A stretch of DNA of 36,824 bases, from NCBI GenBank assembly GCA_014192545.1, contig BJHL01000013.1, forward strand, positions 8,818 through 45,641. Reading direction: 5' to 3'. Numbering within the stretch: the first letter of the stretch is position 1; each line of letters starts with the position of its first letter. The translations under genes and the position numbers were made by a program. A model generated the notes under the pieces. The model saw only the letters and a list, made by a program, of their open reading frames with translations, made no database searches and was not told the origin of the DNA. Shown here one piece after another: positions 24,742 through 33,238 of the stretch. The stretch comes from Phycisphaerae bacterium. Lineage in GTDB: Bacteria > Planctomycetota > Phycisphaerae > Phycisphaerales > UBA1924.

Positions 24742-24808
24742 TTGACAAAGTTTTTTCCCGTTCTGTTCTTGTTCCTTTCTCGTTCTTTCCTGTTCTTATC
24801 ACACTCTC
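24742..24808 (+). promoter_or_regulatory. Possible -35 hexamer and pyrimidine-rich leader of the permease gene
   Basis: A consensus TTGACA sits at 24742-24747, followed by a T/C-rich leader with repeated GTTCT words up to the ATG at 24809. No good -10 is found at 16-18 bases from it and there is no SD, so the call is weak. Confidence 0.25.
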
Positions 24809-26140
24809 ATGACATTTCTTCTTGAAACCATCCGACTGGGGCTGACGAGCCTGCGACTCCACCTGCTGCGGAGCATTCTTACTGCTCTGGGCATTATTCT
24901 GGGCGTTGCGAGCGTTATCGTCATGAGCAGTTTGGGTGAGGGCAGCACGCGCGAAGCGTTGGCGCAGATTGAAGCTCTCGGTGCGCGCAACATCATCATT
25001 CGCAGTCAGAAGCCGCCTGAGACGCAGAATCAGCAGCAGGGCAATCGCGCGGGTTGGATCACGCGCTTCGGTCTGACTCGGCAGGATTTTGAGAACATCC
25101 AGTTCCAGTTTCCAGATGCTGAGTACATCGTGCCGGTGAAGTCGATCGGTAGCCAGATTCTGCGGAACGAGAAGCGGATCACGAGTCAGGCGTTTGGAAC
25201 CACGCCGCAACTTCGCAACGTTGCCAACTTGGGCGTGGATCGCGGGCGATACTTGAGTGAAGCGGACATGGATGAGCGGGCGCTGGTTTGCGTGATCGGC
25301 GCGAAAGTTGCGGAGAACTTCTTTCCGCTGGAAGATCCGCTGGGGCAAACGCTTCGCATCGATCAAAAGATTTTTACCGTCATTGGCGTGCTGCGTCCGG
25401 TTGGCTTTGCGGGCGGCGCGGGTGCGAGCATGGTGGGGCGCGATCTCAACCAGGATGTGCATGTGCCGCTGACGACGGCGCGCGAAACTTTCGGCGATAC
25501 CACAAGTCGGCGCACGGCGGGAAGTTTTGACAACCAGGAAGTGCAAGTTTCCGAAGTCTTCGTCTCGGCACGCACGCGTGGCGAGGTGCTGACGATCGCC
25601 GAGCGATTGCAGCGCGTGCTTGAAACCCGTCGATCGGGCTTGACGGACGTGGGCCTGTTTGTGCCGTATGAACTGCTAGAAACGGCGAGAAAACAAGCAC
25701 TGCAATATCAGTTGGTGTTCGGCTCGATTGCAGGCATCGCGCTGCTGGTGGGCGGCATCGGCATCATGAACATCATGCTCGCGAGTGTGACCGAACGCAC
25801 GCGCGAGATCGGCATCCGCCGGGCTCTGGGCGCGACGCGCAAGCACATTCAGTACCAGTTTCTTGTTGAGACCAGCGTGCTCAGCACCACTGGCGGCATC
25901 ATCGGCGTGATACTCGGTATCGGTTTTTCGCTCGGATTAGGCAAACTCGTTGATGTGTTGCCCACGCTGCCCATGATTGGTTCATTCTTTCCGCCCGATG
26001 CGAAGGCGCCAACCGCCGTGACGCTCGGCAGCATCATCATCAGCTTTACGGTTGCGGTCGCGACAGGGCTGATCTTTGGGATTTATCCCGCGCGGAAAGC
26101 AGCGAAGCAAGACCCCATCGTTGCGCTACGGCATGACTGA
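24809..26140 (+). CDS. MacB/FtsX-type ABC transporter permease
   Basis: The protein has 443 residues. It has the layout of a MacB-like permease: an N-terminal membrane helix (about 20-45, LRSILTALGIILGVASVIVM), a large periplasmic MacB-type domain (about 50-300), then three helices in an FtsX domain (IAGIALLVGGIGIMNIMLA, TTGGIIGVILGIGF, IISFTVAVATGLIFGI). It also has TERTREIGIRRALGATRKHI, the coupling helix motif that contacts the ATPase, and the ending PARKAAKQDPIVALRHD. Such permeases export peptides, lipids or antibiotics or work as mechanotransmitters. Neither the ATP-binding partner nor a membrane-fusion protein is adjacent. Confidence 0.92.
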   Translation: MTFLLETIRLGLTSLRLHLLRSILTALGIILGVASVIVMSSLGEGSTREALAQIEALGARNIIIRSQKPPETQNQQQGNRAGWITRFGLTRQDFENIQFQFPDAEYIVPVKSIGSQILRNEKRITSQAFGTTPQLRNVANLGVDRGRYLSEADMDERALVCVIGAKVAENFFPLEDPLGQTLRIDQKIFTVIGVLRPVGFAGGAGASMVGRDLNQDVHVPLTTARETFGDTTSRRTAGSFDNQEVQVSEVFVSARTRGEVLTIAERLQRVLETRRSGLTDVGLFVPYELLETARKQALQYQLVFGSIAGIALLVGGIGIMNIMLASVTERTREIGIRRALGATRKHIQYQFLVETSVLSTTGGIIGVILGIGFSLGLGKLVDVLPTLPMIGSFFPPDAKAPTAVTLGSIIISFTVAVATGLIFGIYPARKAAKQDPIVALRHD

Positions 26141-26156
26141 GCAGTTCTAGCAAGTC

Positions 26157-27743
26157 TCACGCGGGGCGAATGCCGCGGATGACTTGCATGACGCGTTGTG
26201 CTTCGCTCTTTGCAACACTGACGAGCACGTTGCGAGGCACGCGCCACTCGCTTTGGCCACGCGTAAAGCCCGCGCAGTGCTCGTTCATGCAGCGATACAT
26301 GAGTTTGAACGCATCACGCGGCTGGCGCACTTTGTCGAACGCGTCGAGCAGTTCGTCACGACTCACATCTTCGGCGAACATGTCCAGCAAGTTGATCGGG
26401 CCAGCTTCGGGCACGCGACACGCGTTGAGGCGAGACTCGCACAGGTCGTAGAGCATGTGGCCGGTCCACGCAAGTTCGTCAACCAGATGCTGCTTGTCGA
26501 GGCGTGCTTCTTGAAAGAACGCGTTGCTCTCGCGCATGAGCGCGTGTTGCAGTTCCATGGGCAAAAGCAGCTTCACACCGATGCCTTCTTGCTGCAGAAA
26601 CTTGTTGGAAAGCAGTGGCCACACGACAGCTTTCATGCGTTCAACGTCGCCAGCAATTGCAGTGGGTTCGTCAACACGATCAACGACGATGATCATGCCG
26701 GTGTAGCCGAAGCAGCGGAGAATCTTTTTGAGGCGATCAAAACATGCGTACCGCGGCGTGTCGGCGTCAGTCAAAGGAAGGTTGGCGGCATCGCGCAAGC
26801 TGGGCGGGAGCAATCGCAAGCTGCGTGCGTAGCTCAAATCGCCGCGAGGCAGAACGCGGATTTGCTTCTTGACGCGGTGAGCGGCGTTTAGCAGCGCGAA
26901 GCGATCCCAGATGATGAACTTGAGTGCGCCAAGCACATACAACGCGGTTGCGCCCATGAAGGCGATGTTCAGCCAGTCTTCGGGAATGTCGGGGAAGATT
27001 CGCAGGTTGCTAGCGACGACACCAGCGATGATGAGGAGCGGAAACAAATACAGGAACAGGCTTCCGCCGATGATTGCTGCGGCTGGCCAAATGCCCAATC
27101 GCTTGCGAAGTGCATGGGTGCGCTCGGGCGCGTGTTCGGGGCGGTCATACAACGCTTGCAGCAGCAGGACTTCACGCCGCATCATGCGGTCGAGCTTGCG
27201 CACGCTCTTCTTAGCATCACTCGGCAGCTCGAAGACATCACCTTGAAAGACGTGACCCAGCAACGCATCCACAAGTCGCGGCACCACCGTGTGCAGCATC
27301 GCATCCATGTGATCAACAGCGCGAACCTTCTGCAAACTTTCGAGGTACGTCTTGCCTGCGACACGTTCGTGCAATCGATCGAGATACGGATTCAAATCGT
27401 CGTAGGGCACGATCAGCACTTTCGCGCCGGGGTTCGCAACATTGTGCTCGCTGATCTTTCGCGAGATCTGCAAACGAATCGCCGTCTTGCCCGAGCCTTT
27501 CTCGCCGAATACCACCGCGCTGCTAGGCCGACGCAGATCGCCCAGAATCTTGTCAAAATCGCTATGAAACGTCGCGAGTTCGCCTTCCGACAACGTGAGC
27601 CCTTGCCCGCCCGCACTGGTCACCTGCACCGGCTTCGCGCCAGGCATGCTCATCTTCGCGAAGACTCCATCTGTGCGAGCCTCCTCGCCCCGGAATGGGT
27701 TCTCGGTGAGTTGCCAGTGTTGGAGGAAGTCAGAAACTGTCAT
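26157..27743 (-). CDS. KAP-like P-loop NTPase with two internal membrane helices
   Basis: The protein has 528 residues. It starts with LQHWQLTENPF, a word resembling the N-terminus of ExeA-type AAA ATPases. Walker A is GEKGSGKT (80-87) and Walker B is MIIVVDRVDE (350-359). Two hydrophobic segments (about 218-245 and 258-279) lie between Walker A and Walker B. This is the topology described for KAP NTPases, in which membrane helices are inserted into the P-loop domain. The C-terminal part (FFQEARLDKQHLVDELAWTG, RDELLDAFDKVRQPRDAFKL) resembles a helical effector-like region. KAP proteins occur in signalling, cell-surface and phage-defence settings. Function here is unknown. Its stop lies 16 bases from the convergent permease stop. 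Confidence 0.75.
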   Translation of the reverse strand: MTVSDFLQHWQLTENPFRGEEARTDGVFAKMSMPGAKPVQVTSAGGQGLTLSEGELATFHSDFDKILGDLRRPSSAVVFGEKGSGKTAIRLQISRKISEHNVANPGAKVLIVPYDDLNPYLDRLHERVAGKTYLESLQKVRAVDHMDAMLHTVVPRLVDALLGHVFQGDVFELPSDAKKSVRKLDRMMRREVLLLQALYDRPEHAPERTHALRKRLGIWPAAAIIGGSLFLYLFPLLIIAGVVASNLRIFPDIPEDWLNIAFMGATALYVLGALKFIIWDRFALLNAAHRVKKQIRVLPRGDLSYARSLRLLPPSLRDAANLPLTDADTPRYACFDRLKKILRCFGYTGMIIVVDRVDEPTAIAGDVERMKAVVWPLLSNKFLQQEGIGVKLLLPMELQHALMRESNAFFQEARLDKQHLVDELAWTGHMLYDLCESRLNACRVPEAGPINLLDMFAEDVSRDELLDAFDKVRQPRDAFKLMYRCMNEHCAGFTRGQSEWRVPRNVLVSVAKSEAQRVMQVIRGIRPA

Positions 27744-27752
27744 AAGAGAGGC

Positions 27753-27862
27753 CGGTCGCGGAGTAGCGGAGATGAGCGGAGCGACGCGGAGATGAAAACG
27801 AGTGAATCAAAACCCAGCCAAATTTCCGCGTGTCTCCGCCTCCCTCCGCTCCTCCGCGACCC
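27753..27862. repeat. Inverted pair of purine-rich GCGGAG repeats
   Basis: Left arm about 27753-27797 (GGTCGCGGAG, GCGGAGATGAGCGGAG, GCGGAGATGAAAA). Right arm about 27824-27862 is its imperfect reverse complement (TTTCCGCG...CTCCGCGACC). The right arm starts eight bases past the phosphomutase stop on the minus strand. A third copy in the same orientation as the right arm is at 30505-30550. Confidence 0.75.
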
Positions 27863-27869
27863 ATCGCAA

Positions 27870-29306
27870 TCAGTGATCGACCTTAGTTCCCAGCCCCGGC
27901 GTAATCATCTCCATAGCCTTCGCCAGCGTTGCCTTGTCCTTGGCCTCCAGGTTCATGCGCAGCAGCGGCTCGGTGTTGCTCTTGCGAACGTTCACCCACC
28001 AGCCATCCTTCTGGAAGCAATCAACCGTGATGCCGTCGAGTTCATCGATCACTGCGCCGGGCTTGCCCAGGAATTTTTCCTTGAGTGCCCCCATCGCTGC
28101 GTCTTTGTCTTCGATGTTGAAGTTGATCTCGCCGCTTTGCTGGTATCGCGCCAGCGGCTTGATGAGCTCGCTCATGCTCTTGCCGGTCTTGGCGACGATC
28201 GTCAGCACGCTGCACATGGCAATCACGCCGCTGTCGGCATTGAAGTTGCCCGCAAAGTAAAAGTGGCCCGACAGTTCGCCGCCGAAAATACCCTTGTTTT
28301 CGGCCATGCTTTGCTTCAGGAAGACGTGGCCCACGCGCCCGCGTACGGGCTTGCCGCCAGCCTTGCTGACTTCTTCCGCAACAACTTTGCTGCTGCGCAG
28401 GTCGTACACCACCGCCGCGCCCGGTGCCTTCTGCAAGTAGAACTTGCCCAGCAGTGCCGTCAGCATGTCGCAGCCAACCGCGTGGCCCTTTTCATCAATC
28501 ACCATGCAGCGATCGGCATCGCCGTCGTAGCAGAAGCCAAGATCAGCCTTCTCCTTGATGACCGCGTCTTGCACTTGCTTGAGATTCGCAGCAACCAGCG
28601 GATTCGGCTCGTGCGCGAAGACACCCTTGGTGTTTTCAAAGTTGATCTCGATGATCTTCAGCCCCGGCACTTCGCCCATCGGGCCGCCTTTGCCGAAAAT
28701 CTTCGGAATCATCGTGCCCGCCATGCCGTTGCTGGCGTCGATGACGATCTTGATGCTCTTGCCGCCCGTCTCCAAAAAGCTGCGCACGTGCTTGGCATAC
28801 GCAGGCCACAAATCGCGCTGCTCCACCCGCCCCGTGGTCTTCGCGATGTTCGCCTTGTCCACCATCGCAGCGTGCTTGCGCACATCCGCCAGGCCCGTGG
28901 ATTCGCCAACCGGCTTGGCTTTGCGCTTGCTGAGTTTGAACCCGTTGTACTGCGGCGGATTGTGGCTCGCCGTCACCATCACGCCACCCGCGCAATCGAG
29001 ATAATTGACCGCGAAGTACACCATCGACGTATCCACCATGCCAATATCAATGACATGCCCGCCGTGGTCGTTGATGCCTTGAATCAATTGCTTGGTCAGC
29101 GTGGGGCTGCTCAGCCGCATATCGCGACCGACCACCACATTCTTCATCATGGGCGTCGTCTCGCCACCGGCTTCAGCATCACCCAGCAGGTACTTGCTCG
29201 CGCCGTAACCAATCTGCCACGCCATCGTGTCGGTCAGCGCATCGGGATAGGTCCCGCGAATGTCATAAGCCTTGAAGATGCGACCGAGCATGGGTTTTTC
29301 AGCCAT
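27870..29306 (-). CDS. Phosphoglucomutase/phosphomannomutase
   Basis: The protein has 478 residues. ATG 29306 has AGGAG eight bases upstream; an open frame extending to 29429 adds unrelated residues. The alpha-D-phosphohexomutase motifs are all present: TASHNPPQYNGFK with catalytic Ser114, magnesium loop DGDADR (261-266), sugar-binding GGELSGH (342-348) and phosphate-binding RKSNTEPLLR near the C-terminus. It isomerises mannose- or glucose-1-phosphate and -6-phosphate, feeding GDP-mannose or UDP-glucose for surface glycans and metabolism. The resemblance is to the bifunctional PMM/PGM (AlgC/ManB) type; substrate preference is not readable. Confidence 0.93.
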   Translation of the reverse strand: MAEKPMLGRIFKAYDIRGTYPDALTDTMAWQIGYGASKYLLGDAEAGGETTPMMKNVVVGRDMRLSSPTLTKQLIQGINDHGGHVIDIGMVDTSMVYFAVNYLDCAGGVMVTASHNPPQYNGFKLSKRKAKPVGESTGLADVRKHAAMVDKANIAKTTGRVEQRDLWPAYAKHVRSFLETGGKSIKIVIDASNGMAGTMIPKIFGKGGPMGEVPGLKIIEINFENTKGVFAHEPNPLVAANLKQVQDAVIKEKADLGFCYDGDADRCMVIDEKGHAVGCDMLTALLGKFYLQKAPGAAVVYDLRSSKVVAEEVSKAGGKPVRGRVGHVFLKQSMAENKGIFGGELSGHFYFAGNFNADSGVIAMCSVLTIVAKTGKSMSELIKPLARYQQSGEINFNIEDKDAAMGALKEKFLGKPGAVIDELDGITVDCFQKDGWWVNVRKSNTEPLLRMNLEAKDKATLAKAMEMITPGLGTKVDH

Positions 29307-29563
29307 CGAAACGACTCCTGACCAAGCGTGCCACCGCCAGAAACAAACGCGTCTTGCGTCCGTTCGGGTAGGTGAAATGTTGGAGGCAGCATAGCGCGGC
29401 GAGATGCCGAGTATCTTCCGAACAACCACGATGCTTCAGCCTGCATCTTCAGTACAACCGGAACAATCAGCAAAGTTGTTATCCCCTCCCCGCGCCTTCC
29501 CGCTTGCCTTCTCCCCTTCCCTTCCTTCCCCGCTCTTGGCCGCGAAGCGGCAAAGGTCAATAG

Positions 29564-29745
29564 CCGTGGGTCGCCGCGAAGCGGCACCCACGGAAAAAAC
29601 GTGCTACATGCCTGCACCACGCAGTGGTGCAGGTTGCACTTCACACACCTTCACCACGTCGTGGTGACATCTCTCTGGCACCCAGGTCCGTGGGTGCGGC
29701 TTCGCCACAACCCACGGCTACGCACCGCGACGGCTACGCCGTCAA
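29564..29745. repeat. Array of hairpins with trinucleotide loops
   Basis: Successive palindromes: CCGTGGGT-C-GCCGC / GCGGC-ACCCACGG with loop GAA (29564-29593), CTGCACCAC-GCA-GTGGTGCAG (29612-29632), TCACCAC-GTC-GTGGTGA (29651-29667), CCGTGGGTG...CCCACGG (29688-29717) and GACGGC-TAC-GCCGTC (about 29729-29743). It has the same building style as the three-hairpin elements but a different order and sequence. Confidence 0.8.
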
Positions 29746-29865
29746 CACACCCAACCCGTGCGACTTGCGATCGCATCCCTCGTCCGCTGCCGTTGGCCAG
29801 CGCACGCCCCAAAAACAGCAAATCGCGCAAAAATCACACGCGAACGAGCGTTTTTCCTCTCGCTC

Positions 29866-30030
29866 CAACCCAAAAACCATTCGTTCCATCCCAAAAACCA
29901 TTCGCCTCGCGCCAAAAACCACGCCGCCCAAAGCCAAATCTATTCCACCCACCCCAAAACCCACGCGGATAAACGCCCGAGCCACGCCGTCCAACGACAA
30001 ATCCACGCCACACAACCCGCAAACCGGGCG
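29866..30030. repeat. Degenerate tandem array, 21-bp period
   Basis: The word CCAAAAACC begins near 29870, 29891 and 29912, and degenerate forms continue at about 21-base steps to about 30030 (seven to eight units). Because 21 is a multiple of three, translation in the plus frame gives a heptapeptide pattern (PKTIRSI, PKTIRLA, PKTTPPK). No start, SD or family signal supports translation. Confidence 0.7.
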
Positions 30031-30132
30031 GTGCAACGCCTGAACTACCTCTGTGGAGGAAGGCACTAACGCGTTGCGACCTCGTATCGAACCCCAGCCC
30101 GAAACACACATAACGGTACCCAAAGCCGTACC

Positions 30133-30405
30133 ATGATACCGCTGCAACCGAATACCATCCGCCAACGAGCAATTGAAATTGAGAAAGCTATAAAGCGAGC
30201 GGATGGATCACACTCTGAGTTAGTATCTGTGATGGTCGTGCTGTTTGCGGTATTAGCATCAGTCGATATGTTTTTCTTCGTGTCTGGAAAATCGTGGTTT
30301 CTGTTCCCGCTTGAGTCTGGAGGAATAATTATTCGGTCAATCGGTTTGATATTGTCATTGTGGATGATGTATCTCGTTTTCAGTCCATCGAAGGAAGATA
30401 GTTGA
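30133..30405 (+). CDS. Small two-helix membrane protein
   Basis: The protein has 90 residues. A charged N-terminus (RQRAIEIEKAIKRADGSHSE) is followed by two hydrophobic helices (about 31-52, VSVMVVLFAVLASVDMFFFV, and about 64-84, IIIRSIGLILSLWMMYLVF). No family recognised. The gene and its flanks are clearly AT-richer than the surrounding sequence, with codons ending in A or T, so a different origin is possible. No SD is seen before ATG 30133. Confidence 0.5.
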   Translation: MIPLQPNTIRQRAIEIEKAIKRADGSHSELVSVMVVLFAVLASVDMFFFVSGKSWFLFPLESGGIIIRSIGLILSLWMMYLVFSPSKEDS

Positions 30406-30504
30406 TAAGTTTGGTTGTTGGAGCTAACTTCTTCATTTGCGGCAGGTGGCACCAACCTCACGACTGATCGTGCTACCTGCCATTCGCCCCAATAAGCTCA
30501 AATT

Positions 30505-30550
30505 CCTCTCCGCGGCTCTCCGCAACTCTCCGCCCCTCCGCGACCCCTCT
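30505..30550 (-). repeat. Purine-rich GCGGAG repeat after dinG
   Basis: Read on the minus strand from just past the dinG stop: GGGTCGCGGAGGGGCGGAG, then GCGGAGAG and CGCGGAGAGG words. It matches the right arm at 27824-27862 in the same position relative to a stop codon. Confidence 0.75.
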
Positions 30551-32922
30551 CACTCCCGCCCACCCAGAACCCTCACCCCTTCCGGCAGCGCCTCCAAAAA
30601 CAGCTTCCCATACCGCGTGGTTATGACGCGTTCGTCCAGGATCACCACGCGGCCTTGGTCGTCTTTGCTGCGGATGAGTCTGCCGAAGCCTTGTTTGAAT
30701 TTCAGGATCGCGCGGGGCAGGGCATCTTCCATGAAGGGGTTGCCGCCGCGTTGTTGAATGGCTTCGCCGCGGGCTTGCACCAGGGGGCGGTCAGGTGGAT
30801 CAAACGGTAACTTGGTGATGATGACGTTGCGCAGGCCGCGGCCGCGCACGTCGACGCCTTGCCAGAAGCTGGCGGCGCCGAGCAGAACGCTGTGTTCATC
30901 TTCGCGAAACTTCTGCAAGATGGCGGTGCGGCTGCCATCTTTGCCTTGCGTGAGCATGGGGTAGCCAAGCTGGGCGAAATCTCGCGAAAGCAGCCGCGAA
31001 ACGGCGTTGAGCGTGGCGAAACTGGTGAAGAGCACAAACGCGCCGCCTTGCGTGGCGTGGACGTGCTTCAGGATTGCGCGCGACAAGGCATCGTTGTAGT
31101 TGAAGCCCGCGGCGTCACGCTTGCCGCGCGATTGAGCGCTGTTGCTGGTGGTGAACATGCCCATTGCGTCATCGTCAGGCACGAACGTGCGCCCGGTGCC
31201 GTCGTCGATGCCGCCCGCACCAAGCATCGGCGGCTGACCGGTTGGCCGCTGCGTCGACCGATGTGTCGGTATCGCTCCCAACTTCTCGATGTACACCTCA
31301 ACCTGCTTGGCATAATCAAACGGACTGCCGACGGCGAGCGTGGTTGCGCCTTCACATCCCAAACTTCGCGCGGTGTGTGCAAAGCCCGCATCGGTTGCAC
31401 GCTTGGGCTGGTTGTCGTCATCACGCTCAACATCATCACGCTGATCACGCTTGCCGCGAGACTTCGTCGCCAGCGTCGCGCTGGTCAAAATCACGCCATG
31501 CCCGGCACTGAACAACTTCTCTTTGAGCAGCGGCGCGACTTCAATCGGCGCACACGCCAGCGTGACGCGCTTGCTGCCACTGCTGCTGCCATCATCGCCC
31601 GATACTTCAATCCAATACGCACTCGCCGGCTGCGTCTGCTTCACCAGCGCGGCGGCATCCTGACTGACCATCTCCGCGCGCTGTTGATACGAATTCAGTT
31701 CGTACTTATCCGGCTCATGCCGGGCCGTGTCTTTGAGGCCGCGCAACTGCAACGACAACTGCGTCATCACGGGGCTGAGCACATTCTCGATAAAGTTGGC
31801 TTCGCGCAGGCGATGAATGACCGGCTCGGTGCGTGCGCCCTCGCCGCCACGTTGCATCCACGCACTTTGGGCTGCCGCGCCGCTGCTGCCGCTTGCTCCA
31901 AATCGCGGCGTGCGCTGCGCGATCTTTTCCAAGTCCTCAAAGAAAACCCGCGTGGCTTCTTGCGCGCGAATGACGGTCGCAATCGCCTTGTCCACCGTCG
32001 CCGCCGCTTCGCTTTCAAGTGTCACGAGTTGTGCGAGATATCCCTTGTTGGTCTTGGGTTGATACAAACTCGTGAGCAGGTGCATCACGCGCGCCTCGCT
32101 CATCGAGATGCCAAAGTGCTCGCCCGCGACATCTTCGACGTTGTGGGCTTCATCAAAAATCACCTGGTCATACGCCGGCAAGAAGCCCACATCTTGCACG
32201 CGCAGCGCGAGGTCACTAAAGAACAAGGCGTGGTTGCAAATCAGCAAGTTGCTCGCGCCCATCACCGCTCGCGCGGATTGATAGAAGCACTTGTCATACG
32301 TCGGGCAGCGTTTGCCCATGCAGTTGCCGCTGTCGCTTTGCACTTTGTCCCACACGCTCCATCGTTCCAGCGTGGGCATGCTGCTCAGCGTGCCGTCTTG
32401 CGTTGTGCCGATCCAATCTTCAATCACATGCAGGCTCCGACGTGAAGCCGCATCGCTGAACAACTTCTCTTGCCGCTCGCTGGCGAGTTTGAGTCGGCGC
32501 ACGCTCACATAATTGCCGCGCCCTTTCACCAAGCAAGGCTTCAGTTCGCGATGCAGCCCGTCGCTGGTCGCCGCGTCAGGCAGTTCGCCCGCCTCTCGCA
32601 TCATCGCGATCACTTTCTCGATGACCGGCAAATCTTTATTGACGAGCTGCTCCTGCAAGCTGATCGTGTGCGTCGCGATGACGATGGTCTCGCCATAAAT
32701 CACGCATCGCAGCGCGGCGGGCAACAAGTACGCAAAGCTTTTGCCCGTCCCCGTGCCCGCTTCCGCGAGCAAGTGCGTGCGTTGCTGCATCGCGAGCGCC
32801 ACCGCCTCAGCCATCATGCCCTGCTGCGGCCGCGACTCATACCCATCGCGCCCGCCGCCCACCACGCGCTCCACGACGCTGCCGGGCGCAAGCAGCCGCG
32901 AGATGATGGAAGTGGGGGGCAT
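30550..32922 (-). CDS. dinG: DinG/XPD-family ATP-dependent DNA helicase
   Basis: The protein has 790 residues from ATG 32922. Superfamily 2 iron-sulphur helicase, 5'-3', acting in DNA repair and R-loop removal. Walker A AGTGTGKS (55-62); four cluster cysteines C130, C201, C206 and C212 (KPCLVKGRG, CMGKRCPTYDKC); DEAH box VIFDEAHNVED (about 254-264). The C-terminal helicase domain has GAASFWQGVDVRGRGLRN, KLPFDPP and FGRLIRSKDDQGRVVILDER, a normal motif V/VI end. A frame extending to 33096 crosses an intergenic repeat and is not accepted. The symbol follows family resemblance (DinG or YoaA). The stop abuts a repeat at 30505-30550. Confidence 0.93.
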   Translation of the reverse strand: MPPTSIISRLLAPGSVVERVVGGGRDGYESRPQQGMMAEAVALAMQQRTHLLAEAGTGTGKSFAYLLPAALRCVIYGETIVIATHTISLQEQLVNKDLPVIEKVIAMMREAGELPDAATSDGLHRELKPCLVKGRGNYVSVRRLKLASERQEKLFSDAASRRSLHVIEDWIGTTQDGTLSSMPTLERWSVWDKVQSDSGNCMGKRCPTYDKCFYQSARAVMGASNLLICNHALFFSDLALRVQDVGFLPAYDQVIFDEAHNVEDVAGEHFGISMSEARVMHLLTSLYQPKTNKGYLAQLVTLESEAAATVDKAIATVIRAQEATRVFFEDLEKIAQRTPRFGASGSSGAAAQSAWMQRGGEGARTEPVIHRLREANFIENVLSPVMTQLSLQLRGLKDTARHEPDKYELNSYQQRAEMVSQDAAALVKQTQPASAYWIEVSGDDGSSSGSKRVTLACAPIEVAPLLKEKLFSAGHGVILTSATLATKSRGKRDQRDDVERDDDNQPKRATDAGFAHTARSLGCEGATTLAVGSPFDYAKQVEVYIEKLGAIPTHRSTQRPTGQPPMLGAGGIDDGTGRTFVPDDDAMGMFTTSNSAQSRGKRDAAGFNYNDALSRAILKHVHATQGGAFVLFTSFATLNAVSRLLSRDFAQLGYPMLTQGKDGSRTAILQKFREDEHSVLLGAASFWQGVDVRGRGLRNVIITKLPFDPPDRPLVQARGEAIQQRGGNPFMEDALPRAILKFKQGFGRLIRSKDDQGRVVILDERVITTRYGKLFLEALPEGVRVLGGRE

Positions 32923-33238
32923 GCGGGAAGGTAGGTGGTCGCAGCAGAGACGAAGTGCAAGTAGAGACGAAGTAGTACCACCCGTACCAACCGTGCCACC
33001 GACCCGCCGCTCTGGGCGGATCGGTGCGAACGCTCTGCGACGTCGGCATGCGCACAAATAATCGACTCTGGCCCGAACTTCGCACCCGTGCTTCACGTTT
33101 TATGATGTCGGCGGTGTCGTACCCGTGGTTGCCCGCGATCTGGAGCACTGCTCGCGCACCTCCAGCCTAAGCGGCGTCTGCAGCTCAAGCGGCCCATGTT
33201 CGCCGCCGCTGCGGTCCGCACCACTGACGGAGGTTGGT
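32923..33238. other. Intergenic region between dinG and the pseudopilin
   Basis: About 315 bases, divergent. It contains copy 2 of the 40-bp palindromic repeat (32991-33030) and, close to the pseudopilin start, two similar words CTAAGCGGC and CTCAAGCGGC about 20 bases apart. Promoters for both flanking genes should lie here but none is called. Confidence 0.6.
32991..33030 (+). repeat. 40-bp palindromic repeat, copy 2
   Basis: Begins CCGTGCCACC and ends CGGTGCGAAC. Inner stem CCGCC / GGCGG around GCTCTG. Same family as 16521-16560. Confidence 0.85.

Larger units (their letters stand above)
29307..30132. other. Repeat-rich intergenic block before the small membrane protein
   Basis: About 825 bases without a credible gene. 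29307-29560 is pyrimidine-rich and shows nothing clear. 29564-29745 is a run of short hairpins. 29866-30030 is a degenerate 21-bp tandem array. Open frames on both strands cross these repeats and show only the resulting heptad pattern, so none is called as a gene. Confidence 0.7.

Noticed and set aside
27114..29321. A 735-codon plus-strand open frame across the KAP-like and phosphomutase genes
   Set aside because: It runs through two real genes and a repeat on the other strand and has no recognisable domain.
29866..30030. Possible CRISPR array from the regular spacing
   Set aside because: Period of 21 bases, degenerate units and no unique spacers; no cas genes nearby.
29624..30043. A 139-codon plus-strand open frame and a 143-codon minus-strand frame across the hairpin and 21-bp repeats
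   Set aside because: No SD or family features; the sequence is explained by the repeats. Kept only as a repeat observation.
30859..32445. A 528-codon plus-strand open frame opposite dinG
   Set aside because: Antisense shadow; dinG carries all helicase motifs.
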